From: Algoriphagus faecimaris | GTDB taxonomy: Bacteria > Bacteroidota > Bacteroidia > Cytophagales > Cyclobacteriaceae | NCBI RefSeq assembly: GCF_900101705.1 | Contig: NZ_FNAC01000013.1 | Coordinates: 52,385 to 116,384 of the forward strand | DNA length: 64,000 nucleotides | Reading direction: 5' to 3' | Shown here: one piece after another, positions 8,678-18,046 of the stretch | How positions within the stretch are numbered: position 1 is the first letter of the stretch | Layout of the letters: every line of letters begins with the position of its first letter | Made by a program: the position numbers and the translations under genes | Notes under the pieces: generated by a model | Databases searched by the model: none | What the model was told of the DNA's origin: nothing | The model's input: the letters and a program-made list of their open reading frames with translations, nothing else

Positions 8678-10243
8678 ATGAATATTAATATGAGAAAATT
8701 TACTTTTTCCCCCTTTTTCGCCCTACTTATGGTCATACATTCCTGTGAGCAAAAACAAGAAGAATTGAAGGTGCAAAACTATTGGCCTGAGGCAGGCGTA
8801 ACGTATGAGATTTTTGTTCAGTCTTTTTACGATTCTGACGGGGATGGAATTGGAGATTTCAATGGTGTAAGTCAAAAGCTGGATTATGTGAAGGAATTGG
8901 GAGCAAATGCAATTTGGTTTATGCCTATCATGCCCTCGCCAACTTACCATAAATACGATGTAACGGAGTATAAGGCGGTACATCCTGATTATGGGACGAT
9001 GGATGATTTCAAAAATCTTTTAGCAGAAGCACACAAGCGAGATATCAAAATAGTAATCGATATGATCATCAATCACACTTCCAACCAACACCCTTGGTTT
9101 CTGGAAGCTAAATCAGGGAGGGATAATTCATACAGAGATTACTATGTATGGGCTCAAAAGGATACCATCGCCGACTACTTGAATAAGAAAGTCATCACTT
9201 TGGATTCTGATAATATACGGCAGTGGCATGACCCAGGAGAGGGTGATGACTACTACTATGGATTTTTCTGGGGAGGGATGCCGGATTTGAATTTTGACAA
9301 TCCAAAAGTGAGAGAGGAGATTTATGATATTGGACGCTTTTGGCTAGAAGAAATCGGAGTAGATGGTTTTAGATTAGACGCTGCAAAGCATATTTTTCCG
9401 GACGATCGTCCCTTGGACAATCATGAGTTTTGGAAAGAATTCAGAGCTGAAATGGAAAAAATCAAACCTGATGTCTATTTGGTAGGAGAGGTATATGATA
9501 AGAAGGAGGTCGTAGCTCCATATCTACCAGGTTTGCCTGCATTGTTTAATTTTGACTTTCACTACACCTTGTTGGAATCATTTGCCGCTGAAGATGGTAT
9601 GCTCCTCGTAGAGAAGCAGAAAGAAATCCTGGATTTTTATCAGGGAATAACTTCCGAGTTTATTGATGCTACTATTTCATCTAATCACGACCAGCCCCGA
9701 TTGCTCAATGAACTTGATGAAGATCCAGTAAAGCAAAAGCAGGCGATTACAGTGATGATGTCCATGCCAGGAGCTCCGTACATTTATTATGGAGAAGAGA
9801 TTGGAATGAAAGGGTTAAAGCCCGATGAGTATATAAGAGAGCCATTTCTCTGGGATGTCTTGGAAAAAGATCAGGGAAGAACAACTTGGATTGAGCCAAA
9901 ATACTCTACAGAGGAAGAGGTAATCCCTCTTGCCTTGCAGCGTGAGGATCCTGCTAGTTTTTTCAATCACTATAAAGAACTGATCGCTTTACGAAGTAGT
10001 TATCCTGCGCTGGCGTTAGGTAGCTTAGAGTTGCCAGAGGGGAACTACCAGAAAGCTATCATGGCTTATGAGCGGGTTTATGAAGAGCAATCGCTTTTTA
10101 TTTTCCATAATCTGGGAAAAGAGGAATTAACTGTTACTATTCCTGAAGCTTACAGTCAGCAGCTTTATCAGTTTGGTGAAGTGACCCTCTCAGGTACTAC
10201 ACTTACATTATCTGCGCAGTCCTCTGTGATTCTTAAAAAATAA
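8678..10243 (+). CDS. GH13 alpha-amylase/alpha-glucosidase lipoprotein
   Basis: About 521 residues from ATG 8678 (8690 is equally possible; 8651 lies inside a terminator). The start FTFSPFFALLMVIHSC is a lipoprotein signal with a relaxed lipobox. The GH13 barrel follows: VTYEIFVQSFYDSDGDGIGD, a calcium-site-like segment, then IDMIINHTS. Nucleophile Asp234 lies in GFRLDAAKH, acid Glu271 in LVGEVYD and Asp338 in SSNHDQPR. The C-terminal beta domain ends at SAQSSVILKK. The DGDGIGDFNG region is typical of neopullulanase and oligoglucosidase groups, so it probably trims maltooligosaccharides in the periplasm or at the outer membrane. It is separate from the susE unit by a terminator but next to it. 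Its stop is 3 nt from that of the convergent dacB-type gene. Confidence 0.9.
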   Translation: MNINMRKFTFSPFFALLMVIHSCEQKQEELKVQNYWPEAGVTYEIFVQSFYDSDGDGIGDFNGVSQKLDYVKELGANAIWFMPIMPSPTYHKYDVTEYKAVHPDYGTMDDFKNLLAEAHKRDIKIVIDMIINHTSNQHPWFLEAKSGRDNSYRDYYVWAQKDTIADYLNKKVITLDSDNIRQWHDPGEGDDYYYGFFWGGMPDLNFDNPKVREEIYDIGRFWLEEIGVDGFRLDAAKHIFPDDRPLDNHEFWKEFRAEMEKIKPDVYLVGEVYDKKEVVAPYLPGLPALFNFDFHYTLLESFAAEDGMLLVEKQKEILDFYQGITSEFIDATISSNHDQPRLLNELDEDPVKQKQAITVMMSMPGAPYIYYGEEIGMKGLKPDEYIREPFLWDVLEKDQGRTTWIEPKYSTEEEVIPLALQREDPASFFNHYKELIALRSSYPALALGSLELPEGNYQKAIMAYERVYEEQSLFIFHNLGKEELTVTIPEAYSQQLYQFGEVTLSGTTLTLSAQSSVILKK

Positions 10244-10246
10244 AAA

Positions 10247-11545
10247 TCAAAAATTATCTCGAATAATTAAAAATACTTTCTCCATTTCTCTCCTAATTTC
10301 GGAGGCTTTGTGGGGATAATTCGAATTCATAAAGGCAAAACAATAGGTTTTGCCTTTATTGGTTTTGATGAGGCCCACTAGGCTATGATTATTGCTCATG
10401 GTACCAGTTTTTGCAAAAATATAAGGCTGTTTTGCCTGATAATTTGATTTGATGGTACCAGAAACTCCTCCTGTTGGGAGGATTTCATAAAGTTGCTTAT
10501 CGGGTAGGATACGGTAGATTTTTTCGAAAAGAGCTACCATTGCTCTCGGAGTAAAGAGATTATACCTACTCAGCCCACTCCCATCTACCCAAATAGGTTG
10601 GTCAGGGAGATCAGAGAGGTAGGTTTTTAGGACAAATTCAATAGCCCTTTCTATGTCGATTTCTTCAAAAATTCGATCCGAAACCATGTACATTAGCTGC
10701 TCCGCTAGAAAATTATCGCTTTCTAGCATCATTTCTTTGAGGATAGGAAAGAGCGGGGCAGCTCTCCATAGTTGGTGGTTTTTAGGGAGTGAGTCAGGGC
10801 GATAAATCCAAGTAGTACCTGTCTCGAGAGCGGCTAATTGGATAAATATTTCTGGGGAGGTGATGAAAGGAATAAAGTCTTCTCTTGCTCTGTATTTCTT
10901 GGGATTGAAATAAAATGTATTGGTGTGGAAATCCCTCTCTAAATCTTTGATATCCCGAGTAGAAGATTGGATCGACTTTTGAAAATAGGAGGGGGAGACC
11001 ACCGGAGGATTTCTGGATTGCTCAGCTTTTAAGAGATTGCCATAGATAGGTAATGAAGATCGCTCTGCCGAGAAATAATACAAATAATCATCCCATTGCC
11101 AACCACTTCCAAATGCGCTTGACTTTAAATTGGCATCAGAAAACTGAACTACTTTTGCGGATTGGAAAAAGCCTTTGAAATCAGGCTGATAAAGGTCTAA
11201 ATACTTCCAACTAGGGTCTCCAGTACCCCAAATTTTCAAGGTATCTCCAGATCGGGTATATCTTAAAGTTTGGGTGCTATCATTAAGAATGGCTACACTA
11301 GAAAATAAAGTGAATAGTTTTGTAGTGGATGCAGGAGTAAATCTCAAATGAGAGTTTTTTTCAAAAAGCACACGCTGAGAATCCAAGTCATATAACATAA
11401 AGCCTGTCAGGTGACCACCAAAAAAACCATTATCGCTCAAGACTGACTCCAATTTGAGGTATTGTTCTCTATTAATTTGGGCAGAGGTAAATTCGAGGCT
11501 AAAAAAGAGAAATATAACTAGAGGAATCAATATTCTTTTTTTCAT
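10247..11545 (-). CDS. dacB: D-alanyl-D-alanine carboxypeptidase/endopeptidase (S13, PBP4 type)
   Basis: 432 residues with an N-terminal signal peptide (LVIFLFFSLEFTSAQ). The penicillin-binding motifs are present: SxxK as S73-T-T-K76 (FTPASTTKLF), SxN-type motif in DGSGLSRYN, and KTG in FAKTGTMSNN. S13 enzymes trim the terminal D-Ala of peptidoglycan stem peptides or cut cross-links in the periplasm. The protein is slightly shorter than E. coli PBP4. Its ATG follows the stop codon of the DUF423 gene without a gap, so the two are translationally linked in a yggS-DUF423-dacB operon. Confidence 0.88.
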   Translation of the reverse strand: MKKRILIPLVIFLFFSLEFTSAQINREQYLKLESVLSDNGFFGGHLTGFMLYDLDSQRVLFEKNSHLRFTPASTTKLFTLFSSVAILNDSTQTLRYTRSGDTLKIWGTGDPSWKYLDLYQPDFKGFFQSAKVVQFSDANLKSSAFGSGWQWDDYLYYFSAERSSLPIYGNLLKAEQSRNPPVVSPSYFQKSIQSSTRDIKDLERDFHTNTFYFNPKKYRAREDFIPFITSPEIFIQLAALETGTTWIYRPDSLPKNHQLWRAAPLFPILKEMMLESDNFLAEQLMYMVSDRIFEEIDIERAIEFVLKTYLSDLPDQPIWVDGSGLSRYNLFTPRAMVALFEKIYRILPDKQLYEILPTGGVSGTIKSNYQAKQPYIFAKTGTMSNNHSLVGLIKTNKGKTYCFAFMNSNYPHKASEIRREMEKVFLIIRDNF

Positions 11546-11926
11546 CTACCGTCTTTTAACCGTCCAGAAAATCCCTATCCATCCAAAAATAAATGCAACT
11601 CCACCAAGTGGGGTAATGGCACCTAGCCACGTGATTCCCGAGATGGAGAGTAAATAAAGTGAGCCTGAAAAAATCACTATGCCGATAATAAAATTAATGG
11701 CAGAAAAAGACATACCTCTTTGATAACTAGGCTTTGTTTGGGCTAGAATGCCGACTAGAAGCAAAGCAAGAGAATGATAAAAATGATATTTTACTGCCGT
11801 TTCGAAAGTATCAAGTCGTCCATTTTGAGTCAATAGTTCATTGAGTCCATGGGCGCCAAAGGCCCCAACTCCTACGGCTATTGCACCAAGGATGGCGGCT
11901 ATTTGTAAGATATGTTTTGCATTCAT
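11546..11926 (-). CDS. DUF423 small membrane protein
   Basis: 126 residues with four predicted membrane spans; GVGAFGAHGLNELL near the start and the C-terminal ITPLGGVAFIFGWIGIF block are diagnostic of DUF423 (YgdD-like) inner-membrane proteins. The biochemical role of the family is unknown. It is the middle gene of a compact operon: 23 nt after yggS, directly abutting dacB. Confidence 0.85.
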   Translation of the reverse strand: MNAKHILQIAAILGAIAVGVGAFGAHGLNELLTQNGRLDTFETAVKYHFYHSLALLLVGILAQTKPSYQRGMSFSAINFIIGIVIFSGSLYLLSISGITWLGAITPLGGVAFIFGWIGIFWTVKRR

Positions 11927-11949
11927 TTCTTTTAGTTTAAAGAGTGTAT

Positions 11950-12630
11950 TTAATTGTAATTTCTAGCTCCAAAAATAGAGGAGCCTATCCTCACCATGGT
12001 GCTACCTTCCTGTTGTGCGATCAGGTAGTCACTACTCATTCCCATGGAGAGTTCTTTCATTTTGACAAATTCGGGTAGATTTTCTGATTTGAGCTTTTCA
12101 AAAAGTTGCTTTAATCCTTTAAATTCTTTCCGGATTTGACCTTCGTTTTCGGTAAAAGTAGCCATGCCCATGAGTCCTATGACATTTACATGACTTAGCT
12201 CCCTGAAATCAGCAGAAGCTAACATCTCATTAAGCTCAGCTTGGTCAAAACCAAATTTGCTTTCTTCCTCTGCGATGTGAATTTGTAGTAAAACTGAAAT
12301 TTGGCGATCGACCTTTTTTCCTTGTTTATCGATTTCTTTTAATAGTTTAAAAGAATCCACGCTATGAATTAAATGCACAAAGGGAGCAATGTATTTCACT
12401 TTGTTTCGCTGCAAATGCCCGATCATATGCCATCGAGTATCATCAGGCATATCTGGCTGTTTAGCCTGTATTTCTTGTACTTTGTTTTCTCCGAAATCCC
12501 TTACCCCTGCTTCATAAGCTTCGCGCAGATCTTCGATGGGCTTGGTTTTACTTACCGCTACCAATAGACATTCAGAGTCAAAGAATGTGGCCTTAATATC
12601 TTCTAGGTTTTTTGCTATGGACATGATCAA
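11950..12630 (-). CDS. YggS/PROSC family PLP-binding protein
   Basis: 226 residues. The PLP lysine is Lys28 in LLVAVSKTKP. DFGENKVQEIQ, WHMIGHLQRNK, HSVDSFKLL, GLMGMAT and the phosphate-binding SMGMSSDYLIA complete the family pattern. These one-domain proteins keep cellular pyridoxal 5'-phosphate and amino/keto acid pools in balance and have no clear catalytic activity. It heads the minus-strand operon with DUF423 and dacB. An in-frame ATG two codons further in (12624) is an alternative start. Confidence 0.92.
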   Translation of the reverse strand: MIMSIAKNLEDIKATFFDSECLLVAVSKTKPIEDLREAYEAGVRDFGENKVQEIQAKQPDMPDDTRWHMIGHLQRNKVKYIAPFVHLIHSVDSFKLLKEIDKQGKKVDRQISVLLQIHIAEEESKFGFDQAELNEMLASADFRELSHVNVIGLMGMATFTENEGQIRKEFKGLKQLFEKLKSENLPEFVKMKELSMGMSSDYLIAQQEGSTMVRIGSSIFGARNYN

Positions 12631-12842
12631 AATTCTTGGTCTATTCGGACGTAAAGATAAAGTCTCTTAGTTGACTTATCGAATAGTAAACAATTAATAC
12701 ACTCTCCGTACGTGAAATTTTATTAGTGAAGGTACGAATAATATCGATTCTCTTGGATTTGATGGGTCAGGGAAAGTGATAATACTCACAGATTGGGTCA
12801 ATAGAATTTCGTATCTTAAAAATTAAATCAAAAACTAGCACT

Positions 12843-13235
12843 ATGACCTACTATCAGCATAAAATTATCAAAAATAAATCGATAAGTGAGGTAAGAACCG
12901 AGGTAGAAAGCGCTTTGAAAAATGAAGGTTTTGGTATTCTCACAGAAATAGACATTCAAGCAACTATGAAAAAGAAGCTTGGAAAAGATTACGCGCCTTA
13001 TTTGATTTTGGGAGCATGCAACCCTGTATTTGCGGATCAGGTGCTGGAAGCAGAGCCACATATCGGTACTTTACTTCCTTGCAATGTCACGATCAGAGAA
13101 GTTGGTACAGGAGAGTATGAAGTAGCTATCATGGACCCAGCGGCTGCAATGTCCGCGGTAAATAATCCAAAAATTGAAACTTTGGCCGGTGAGGTAAGAG
13201 AAAAATTGATTCGGGTTTTAGAAAGTGTTGAATAA
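12843..13235 (+). CDS. DUF302 domain protein
   Basis: 130 residues, all one DUF302 domain: KNEGFGILTEIDIQATMKKK near residue 35, then YLILGACNPVFADQVLEAEP, LLPCNVTIRE and IMDPAAAMSAV. No signal peptide, so it should be cytoplasmic. The fold is known from structures but the family's function is not established. Monocistronic: about 210 bp of non-coding sequence lies upstream, in which I see no gene, and a terminator follows. Confidence 0.85.
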   Translation: MTYYQHKIIKNKSISEVRTEVESALKNEGFGILTEIDIQATMKKKLGKDYAPYLILGACNPVFADQVLEAEPHIGTLLPCNVTIREVGTGEYEVAIMDPAAAMSAVNNPKIETLAGEVREKLIRVLESVE

Positions 13236-13258
13236 GATTATTTCTAAGAATTGCATAA

Positions 13259-13291
13259 AAAAAGGCTGATTACTTAGTTAATCAGCCTTTT
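13259..13291. terminator. Bidirectional terminator between DUF302 gene and ald
   Basis: AAAGGCTGATTA (13261-13272) pairs perfectly with TAATCAGCCTTT (13279-13290); A-run before and T-run after serve both convergent genes. Confidence 0.85.
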
Positions 13292-13310
13292 CGTTAGTTT
13301 TATTTTGCTG

Positions 13311-14429
13311 TTAATCAGCGATGTATTTTTCTACAGGAACATATGACAGGTCAAAAGCCTCAGCTACGGCTTTATAAACGATCTCTCCATTAATCACGTT
13401 TAATCCCGGTACCAATTCTGGGTTTTCCTGAGCTGCTTTTTTCCATCCCTTGTCCGCCAATTGGATAGCGTAGGGTAGTGTAGCGTTGGTAAGTGCAAGT
13501 GTAGAGGTGTAAGGAACCGCTCCTGGCATATTGGCTACACAATAATGTACCACGTCATCAATGATGAAGGTTGGGTTCTCATGAGTGGTAGGTTTACAAG
13601 TTTCAATACATCCTCCTTGATCTACAGCCACATCAACCAATACCGTACCTGGCTTCATCTCTTTTAGCATGTCTCTAGTGATCAGATGAGGTGCTTTGGC
13701 TCCAGGAATTAATACGGCACCGATAATTAGGTCGGCAGACTTGATCATTTCTCGAATATTGTATTCGTTGGACATCATGGTGTTTACATTGGCGGGCATG
13801 ACATCGTCAAGGTATCTCATGCGTTGAAGGGATACGTCCATGATGATCACGTCTGCGCCTAGTCCTGCAGCCATCCAAGCTGCTTGGGTTCCTACTATTC
13901 CACCTCCAAGTATCAAAACCTTTGCCGGTAGTACGCCCGGTACTCCTCCGAGTAAAATACCTCTACCTTTCAAAGGCTTTTCTAGATAATTAGCTCCTTT
14001 CTGAACGGACATTCGGCCAGCTACTTCTGACATAGGAACCAAAAGTGGTAAGCTTCGGTCCGCTTTTTCTACTGTTTCATAGGCTAGACAAACAGACTTG
14101 CTCTCTACCATAGCTTTGGTCAAGGGCTCATAGGAAGCAAAATGAAAATAAGTGAACAACAACTGACCTTCTTTGATGAGTTTGTATTCAGGTTCGATTG
14201 GCTCTTTCACCTTCATGATCATCTCAGCGATTTCGTAGGTCGCCTCGATCGTAGGCAAAATCTGAGCACCTGCATTTTCGTAAGCTTCATCACTGAATCC
14301 GCTACCTTCACCTGCGGTGTGCTGTACATAGACGGAGTGTCCTCTCTTTACTAGTTCTTTAGCACCAGCGGGAGTTAGAGCAACTCGGTTTTCGTTATTC
14401 TTTATTTCTTTTGGAACACCTATAATCAT
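13311..14429 (-). CDS. ald: Alanine dehydrogenase
   Basis: 372 residues, the standard length. It starts MIIGVPKEIKNNENRVALTP, with the catalytic Lys in MIMKVKEP, YFHFAS, the Rossmann loop KVLILGGGIVGTQAA, GADVIIMDV, and the C-terminal VPYTSTLALTNATLPY. It interconverts L-alanine and pyruvate plus ammonium with NAD(H) in the cytoplasm. It stands alone, convergent with the DUF302 gene. A TATCTTTG -7-like box lies about 30 nt upstream at 14461-14468. Identity is secure. Confidence 0.95.
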   Translation of the reverse strand: MIIGVPKEIKNNENRVALTPAGAKELVKRGHSVYVQHTAGEGSGFSDEAYENAGAQILPTIEATYEIAEMIMKVKEPIEPEYKLIKEGQLLFTYFHFASYEPLTKAMVESKSVCLAYETVEKADRSLPLLVPMSEVAGRMSVQKGANYLEKPLKGRGILLGGVPGVLPAKVLILGGGIVGTQAAWMAAGLGADVIIMDVSLQRMRYLDDVMPANVNTMMSNEYNIREMIKSADLIIGAVLIPGAKAPHLITRDMLKEMKPGTVLVDVAVDQGGCIETCKPTTHENPTFIIDDVVHYCVANMPGAVPYTSTLALTNATLPYAIQLADKGWKKAAQENPELVPGLNVINGEIVYKAVAEAFDLSYVPVEKYIAD

Positions 14430-14460
14430 GGCTTGTCTATTTGGATTTATATTTCGTCGG

Positions 14461-14468
14461 CAAAGATA
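14461..14468 (-). promoter_or_regulatory. -7-like box upstream of ald
   Basis: TATCTTTG on the minus strand fits the Bacteroidota TAnnTTTG -7 consensus 32 nt ahead of the ATG. The nearest upstream TTTG is 25 nt away, longer than ideal. Confidence 0.4.
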
Positions 14469-14773
14469 CTAAGGAGGCGCATTCAGAAAAGCACAAAAAC
14501 GAATAGAATTTGGTCTGATTTTGAATATTATTTTTTTTCAAAAGTTTATTCTAAAAATAAAGCTGTAGATGTATATTATTTCAAAATTTAAATTTTAAGC
14601 ATTAATAATTTCGAAAATTTATTTTTGTTCAAATGCAAAATATCCAAATAAAACCCTTGTAAGAAAATAGAATAATTTTAAGCTTTTTGAACATGTGTCG
14701 GAATAAAATTTTACTTTAACCTGATATGAATCAAAAATTCAGAATAATTGTTTGAAAAATATCGATTGACAGA

Positions 14774-14804
14774 TTTGTATAGAAAAAGGATTTGGTTATT
14801 TTTG
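14774..14804 (+). promoter_or_regulatory. Bacteroidota sigma-ABfr-type promoter for the E1 gene
   Basis: TTTG (14774-14777), 19-nt spacer, TATTTTTG (14797-14804): an exact match to the TTTG / TAnnTTTG consensus. Transcription would start near 14811, giving a leader of about 50 nt. Confidence 0.6.
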
Positions 14805-14858
14805 AATAACGCTATTGATTTAGCAAAACCCAAATTAACCAGAGATTAATAAATACCT

Positions 14859-17273
14859 ATGGCAGAATTAAAATCTTTATCCAAAAACCGAAAAGGAGTA
14901 GTCCCTAGTCACGAAGAGGTAATCAAAGATTATCGTCTTGCAATGATTAGCAGGCACGCCTCTCTTATGGGGCGCAAAGAAGTCTTTATGGGAAAGGCTA
15001 AATTCGGAATTTTTGGAGATGGGAAAGAGTTAGCTCAATTGGCTATGGCCAGAGCTTTTCAATTAGGTGATTTCCGATCCGGATATTATCGCGATCAGAC
15101 CTTTATGTTGGCCTTAGGTGAATTGACAGTTCAGCAGTATTTTGCTCAGCTATATGCTCATACTGATGTAGATGCAGATCCTGCAAGTGCAGGAAGATTG
15201 ATGAATGGTCATTTTGCCACAAGATCATTGAATGAAGACGGTAGCTGGAAGTCATTGACTAAAAGCTACAATTCTGCAGCAGATATTTCCCCCACAGCGG
15301 CCCAGATGCCTAAGTTGTTGGGGCTTGCTTATGCATCCAAAGTCTACAGGGAAAATAAGGGGCTTAAAAACTCAAAAGATTTTTCCATTAATGGAAATGA
15401 GGTCGCATGGGGTACCATAGGCAATGCATCTACTTCCGAAGGGATCTTTTTTGAGTCTATCAATGCAGCCGGAGTTTTGCAAGTTCCCATGGTAATTTCG
15501 GTTTGGGATGACGCTTACGGCATTTCAGTTCCTAATCAATACCATACTACCAAAGGTAATATTTCCGAAGCATTAGCTGGTTTTGAGCGGAATGAAGAGA
15601 AAGCAGGATTTGAAATTATAAAGGTGAAAGGTTGGGATTATGAAGGGCTCCTTGAGGCTTTCTCCAGAGCGGGTCAAGTCGCCAGAGAATCGCATATTCC
15701 AGTGCTTATTCATGTAGATGAAATGACTCAGCCACAGGGGCATTCTACCTCAGGATCTCATGAGCGATACAAATCTGCAGAAAGATTAGAATGGGAAAAG
15801 GAATGGGATTGTAATATCAAGTTCAGAGAATATATACTAGAGAATAAAATCGCCACAGCAGACCAACTGGAAGAAATAGAAGCAGAGGCTAAGGCATTGG
15901 TGAAAAAGGAAAAGGAAGCCGCTTGGTCTGCCTTTAGTGGAGCCATAAAAAAAGAACTTGCCGAGGCAGTCACATTAATTAAAGATGCAGCAAAAGAAAG
16001 TAGTAGAAAGGTAATTCTATTGCAGATGGCAGATGAGCTTGCCAAGACTATCAATCCGATTAGAAAAGACGTCATTTCTACCGTTCGGAAGGTTTTGTTA
16101 AATCTTCGTTTTGATCAAAGTGCTGCAAAAGATGAGCTTAAATCTTGGTATGAAGAGCAAATGAAGCTCAATTATGATCGCTACAATAGTCACTTGTATT
16201 CAGAGACTGCGTGGTCGGCTTTGAAAGTAGACGAAATTAAGCCTGTTTTCGATGAAAATGCACCGGCAGTGGATGGAAGAGAGGTATTACAAGCTTTCTT
16301 TGATTATCAATTAGAGCATGATCCTCGCTTTTTCGCTTTCGGAGAAGATGTTGGTAAAATCGGTGATGTGAATCAGGCCTTTGCTGGTTTGCAGGCTAAA
16401 CATGGAGAGATCCGTGTGACTGATACCGGAATCAGAGAGGCGACAATCATTGGTCAAGGAATCGGTGCTTCACTCAGAGGCTTGAGACCGGTCGCGGAGA
16501 TTCAATACTTAGATTATTTACTTTATGGCATACAGATGCTCTCTGATGATGTAGCTTCCCTTCAGTACCGAACCAAAGGTGGACAGAAAGCTCCTATGAT
16601 AGTGAGAACAAGAGGTCATCGGCTGGAAGGCGTATGGCATGCCGGTTCACCCATGGGAATGATTCTGTCTTCCCTTCGAGGTATGATTATAGGTGTGCCA
16701 AGAGATATGACTCAGGCTGCAGGTATGTATAATACTATTCTGAAAGCGGATGAACCCGCAATGATAATAGAATGCTTGAATGGTTACAGATTGAAAGAAA
16801 AGCTCCCTTCTAATATTGGAGAATATACTGTGCCAGTGGGTGTTCCCGAAATTCTTAAAGAAGGAAAGGACCTCACTTTAGTTACTTATGGATCTATGTG
16901 TCGTATCGTGATGGATGCGGCAAAGGAATTGAGTGAGATAGGTATTGATATCGAGGTGATAGATGTGCAAACCTTACTACCATTTGACATCACTGGTATC
17001 ATTGGAGAGTCTATCAAAAAGACCAACCGTGTGATTTTCGCGGATGAAGATGTGCCTGGAGGAGCTTCTGCATTTATGCTTCAGCAAGCGGTGGAAGGAC
17101 AGGGAGTTTTCCAGTATTTGGATTCCGAGCCACAGACCTTGCCAGCTAAAGCACATCGGCCTGCTTATTCCTCTGATGGTGATTATTTTTCAAAACCAAG
17201 TGTGGAAGACGTAGTAGAAAAAGTCTATCAAATGATGCATGAGGTAAATCCTAAAAAATTCCCTCAGATTTAA
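14859..17273 (+). CDS. Fused alpha/beta 2-oxoacid dehydrogenase E1 (branched-chain type)
   Basis: 804 residues joining an E1 alpha part (about 1-440) and an E1 beta part (about 465-804, from VDGREVLQAFFDYQL through FAFGEDVGKIGDVN to the C-terminal transketolase-like domain with ADEDVPGGASAFM). E1 uses thiamine diphosphate to decarboxylate a 2-oxoacid and hand the acyl group to lipoyl-E2. Separate chains in most bacteria, single chains are common in Bacteroidota. The alpha part has GNASTSEGIFFE where the usual TPP motif begins GDGA, continuing with the conserved SVWDDAYGIS. E2/E3 genes are not in the window. It is monocistronic, with promoter and terminator visible. Substrate (branched-chain 2-oxoacids rather than pyruvate) is inferred. 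Confidence 0.85.
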   Translation: MAELKSLSKNRKGVVPSHEEVIKDYRLAMISRHASLMGRKEVFMGKAKFGIFGDGKELAQLAMARAFQLGDFRSGYYRDQTFMLALGELTVQQYFAQLYAHTDVDADPASAGRLMNGHFATRSLNEDGSWKSLTKSYNSAADISPTAAQMPKLLGLAYASKVYRENKGLKNSKDFSINGNEVAWGTIGNASTSEGIFFESINAAGVLQVPMVISVWDDAYGISVPNQYHTTKGNISEALAGFERNEEKAGFEIIKVKGWDYEGLLEAFSRAGQVARESHIPVLIHVDEMTQPQGHSTSGSHERYKSAERLEWEKEWDCNIKFREYILENKIATADQLEEIEAEAKALVKKEKEAAWSAFSGAIKKELAEAVTLIKDAAKESSRKVILLQMADELAKTINPIRKDVISTVRKVLLNLRFDQSAAKDELKSWYEEQMKLNYDRYNSHLYSETAWSALKVDEIKPVFDENAPAVDGREVLQAFFDYQLEHDPRFFAFGEDVGKIGDVNQAFAGLQAKHGEIRVTDTGIREATIIGQGIGASLRGLRPVAEIQYLDYLLYGIQMLSDDVASLQYRTKGGQKAPMIVRTRGHRLEGVWHAGSPMGMILSSLRGMIIGVPRDMTQAAGMYNTILKADEPAMIIECLNGYRLKEKLPSNIGEYTVPVGVPEILKEGKDLTLVTYGSMCRIVMDAAKELSEIGIDIEVIDVQTLLPFDITGIIGESIKKTNRVIFADEDVPGGASAFMLQQAVEGQGVFQYLDSEPQTLPAKAHRPAYSSDGDYFSKPSVEDVVEKVYQMMHEVNPKKFPQI

Positions 17274-17275
17274 AG

Positions 17276-17310
17276 AAAAAGGCAGCTTCTATAATGAAGC
17301 TGCCTTTTTT
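17276..17310. terminator. Bidirectional terminator after E1 gene
   Basis: AAAGGCAGCTTC / GAAGCTGCCTTT stem with 6-nt loop and T-run; also serves the convergent lipoprotein gene whose stop is at 17310. Confidence 0.85.
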
Positions 17311-17981
17311 TATTCTTTCGTGATTTGCCTGAGTGTCACTTCGGAACTTGAGATCTCGTTGCTTCTGTTTAGTTGTCGATCTTGGATTTGTACATCTACC
17401 CGAATTGTATCAGTTCTGAAGATAGACTGCCAGCCTGAGGAAAGCATGGCGTATTTAATATTACCTTCTACCGATTGACCTTCTTCGGTGGTCAGAATTC
17501 TCGGAAATCTCCCATTGAAGGTGGTGAAAAAAGGTGGATCTTCCCATCTAAACTCAGAGAACTGACCGTTTCTTTTGATGAAAAATTTAACAAATATATT
17601 ATACTGATTGGGGTTTTGTACCACCCATACCGTGTCTCTCACTACTTGATTATTGATAATAGGATTAATTACCCAATCTATAGGGTTGTACCTAGGCGCT
17701 TCAGGAGGACGGCTACCAAAAGTGATCAAATTGCCTGTGGCATCTCTTTGGTAGTTTAGCGCATTAAAGGGAGGAAAAACATCCGTCGCAGATAGGCCCA
17801 AATCTCCCTCTGCATCTTTAAAATTAAAGCCAAAAATTAAGGAGTCAGGACCGGCTGTAGGGACAAATTCAAGGGATTCGAATTCGATCTCTGGAATAGA
17901 CGGGAAATTTTCAGGCGGATTAACACAAGAAGCCATTAATAAAAAGGAGAAGAATATTCCCAAATAACTTTTCAAACGCAT
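17310..17981 (-). CDS. Lipoprotein of unknown function
   Basis: 223 residues from the ATG at 17981, chosen because MRLKSYLGIFFSFLLMASC is a lipoprotein signal; the upstream ATG at 18035 would leave only 11 bp to the divergent gene. The mature part begins CVNPPENFPSIPEIEFE and has a beta-rich pattern with FNFKDAEGDLGLS, a motif seen in several Bacteroidota lipoproteins of unknown role. Probably exposed at the outer membrane or in the periplasm. I cannot name a family with certainty. Confidence 0.75.
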   Translation of the reverse strand: MRLKSYLGIFFSFLLMASCVNPPENFPSIPEIEFESLEFVPTAGPDSLIFGFNFKDAEGDLGLSATDVFPPFNALNYQRDATGNLITFGSRPPEAPRYNPIDWVINPIINNQVVRDTVWVVQNPNQYNIFVKFFIKRNGQFSEFRWEDPPFFTTFNGRFPRILTTEEGQSVEGNIKYAMLSSGWQSIFRTDTIRVDVQIQDRQLNRSNEISSSEVTLRQITKE

Positions 17982-18046
17982 AGGGCGAGTTAAATTTACA
18001 ACCGAGTAAAAAGCAACCCGATATTTAGGATGCAAAATATAAAACG

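Larger units (their letters stand above)
14430..14858. other. AT-rich divergent intergenic region (ald / E1)
   Basis: 429 bp without a plausible gene, very AT-rich around 14515-14760. It holds promoter boxes for both flanking genes (14461-14468 minus, 14774-14804 plus). I see no tRNA, repeat or strong hairpin. Confidence 0.6.

Noticed and set aside
8651..8680. ATG at 8651 as the start of the second GH13 gene
   Set aside because: It lies inside the T-run side of the terminator 8631-8662 and precedes the lipoprotein signal; ATG 8678 or 8690 is better.
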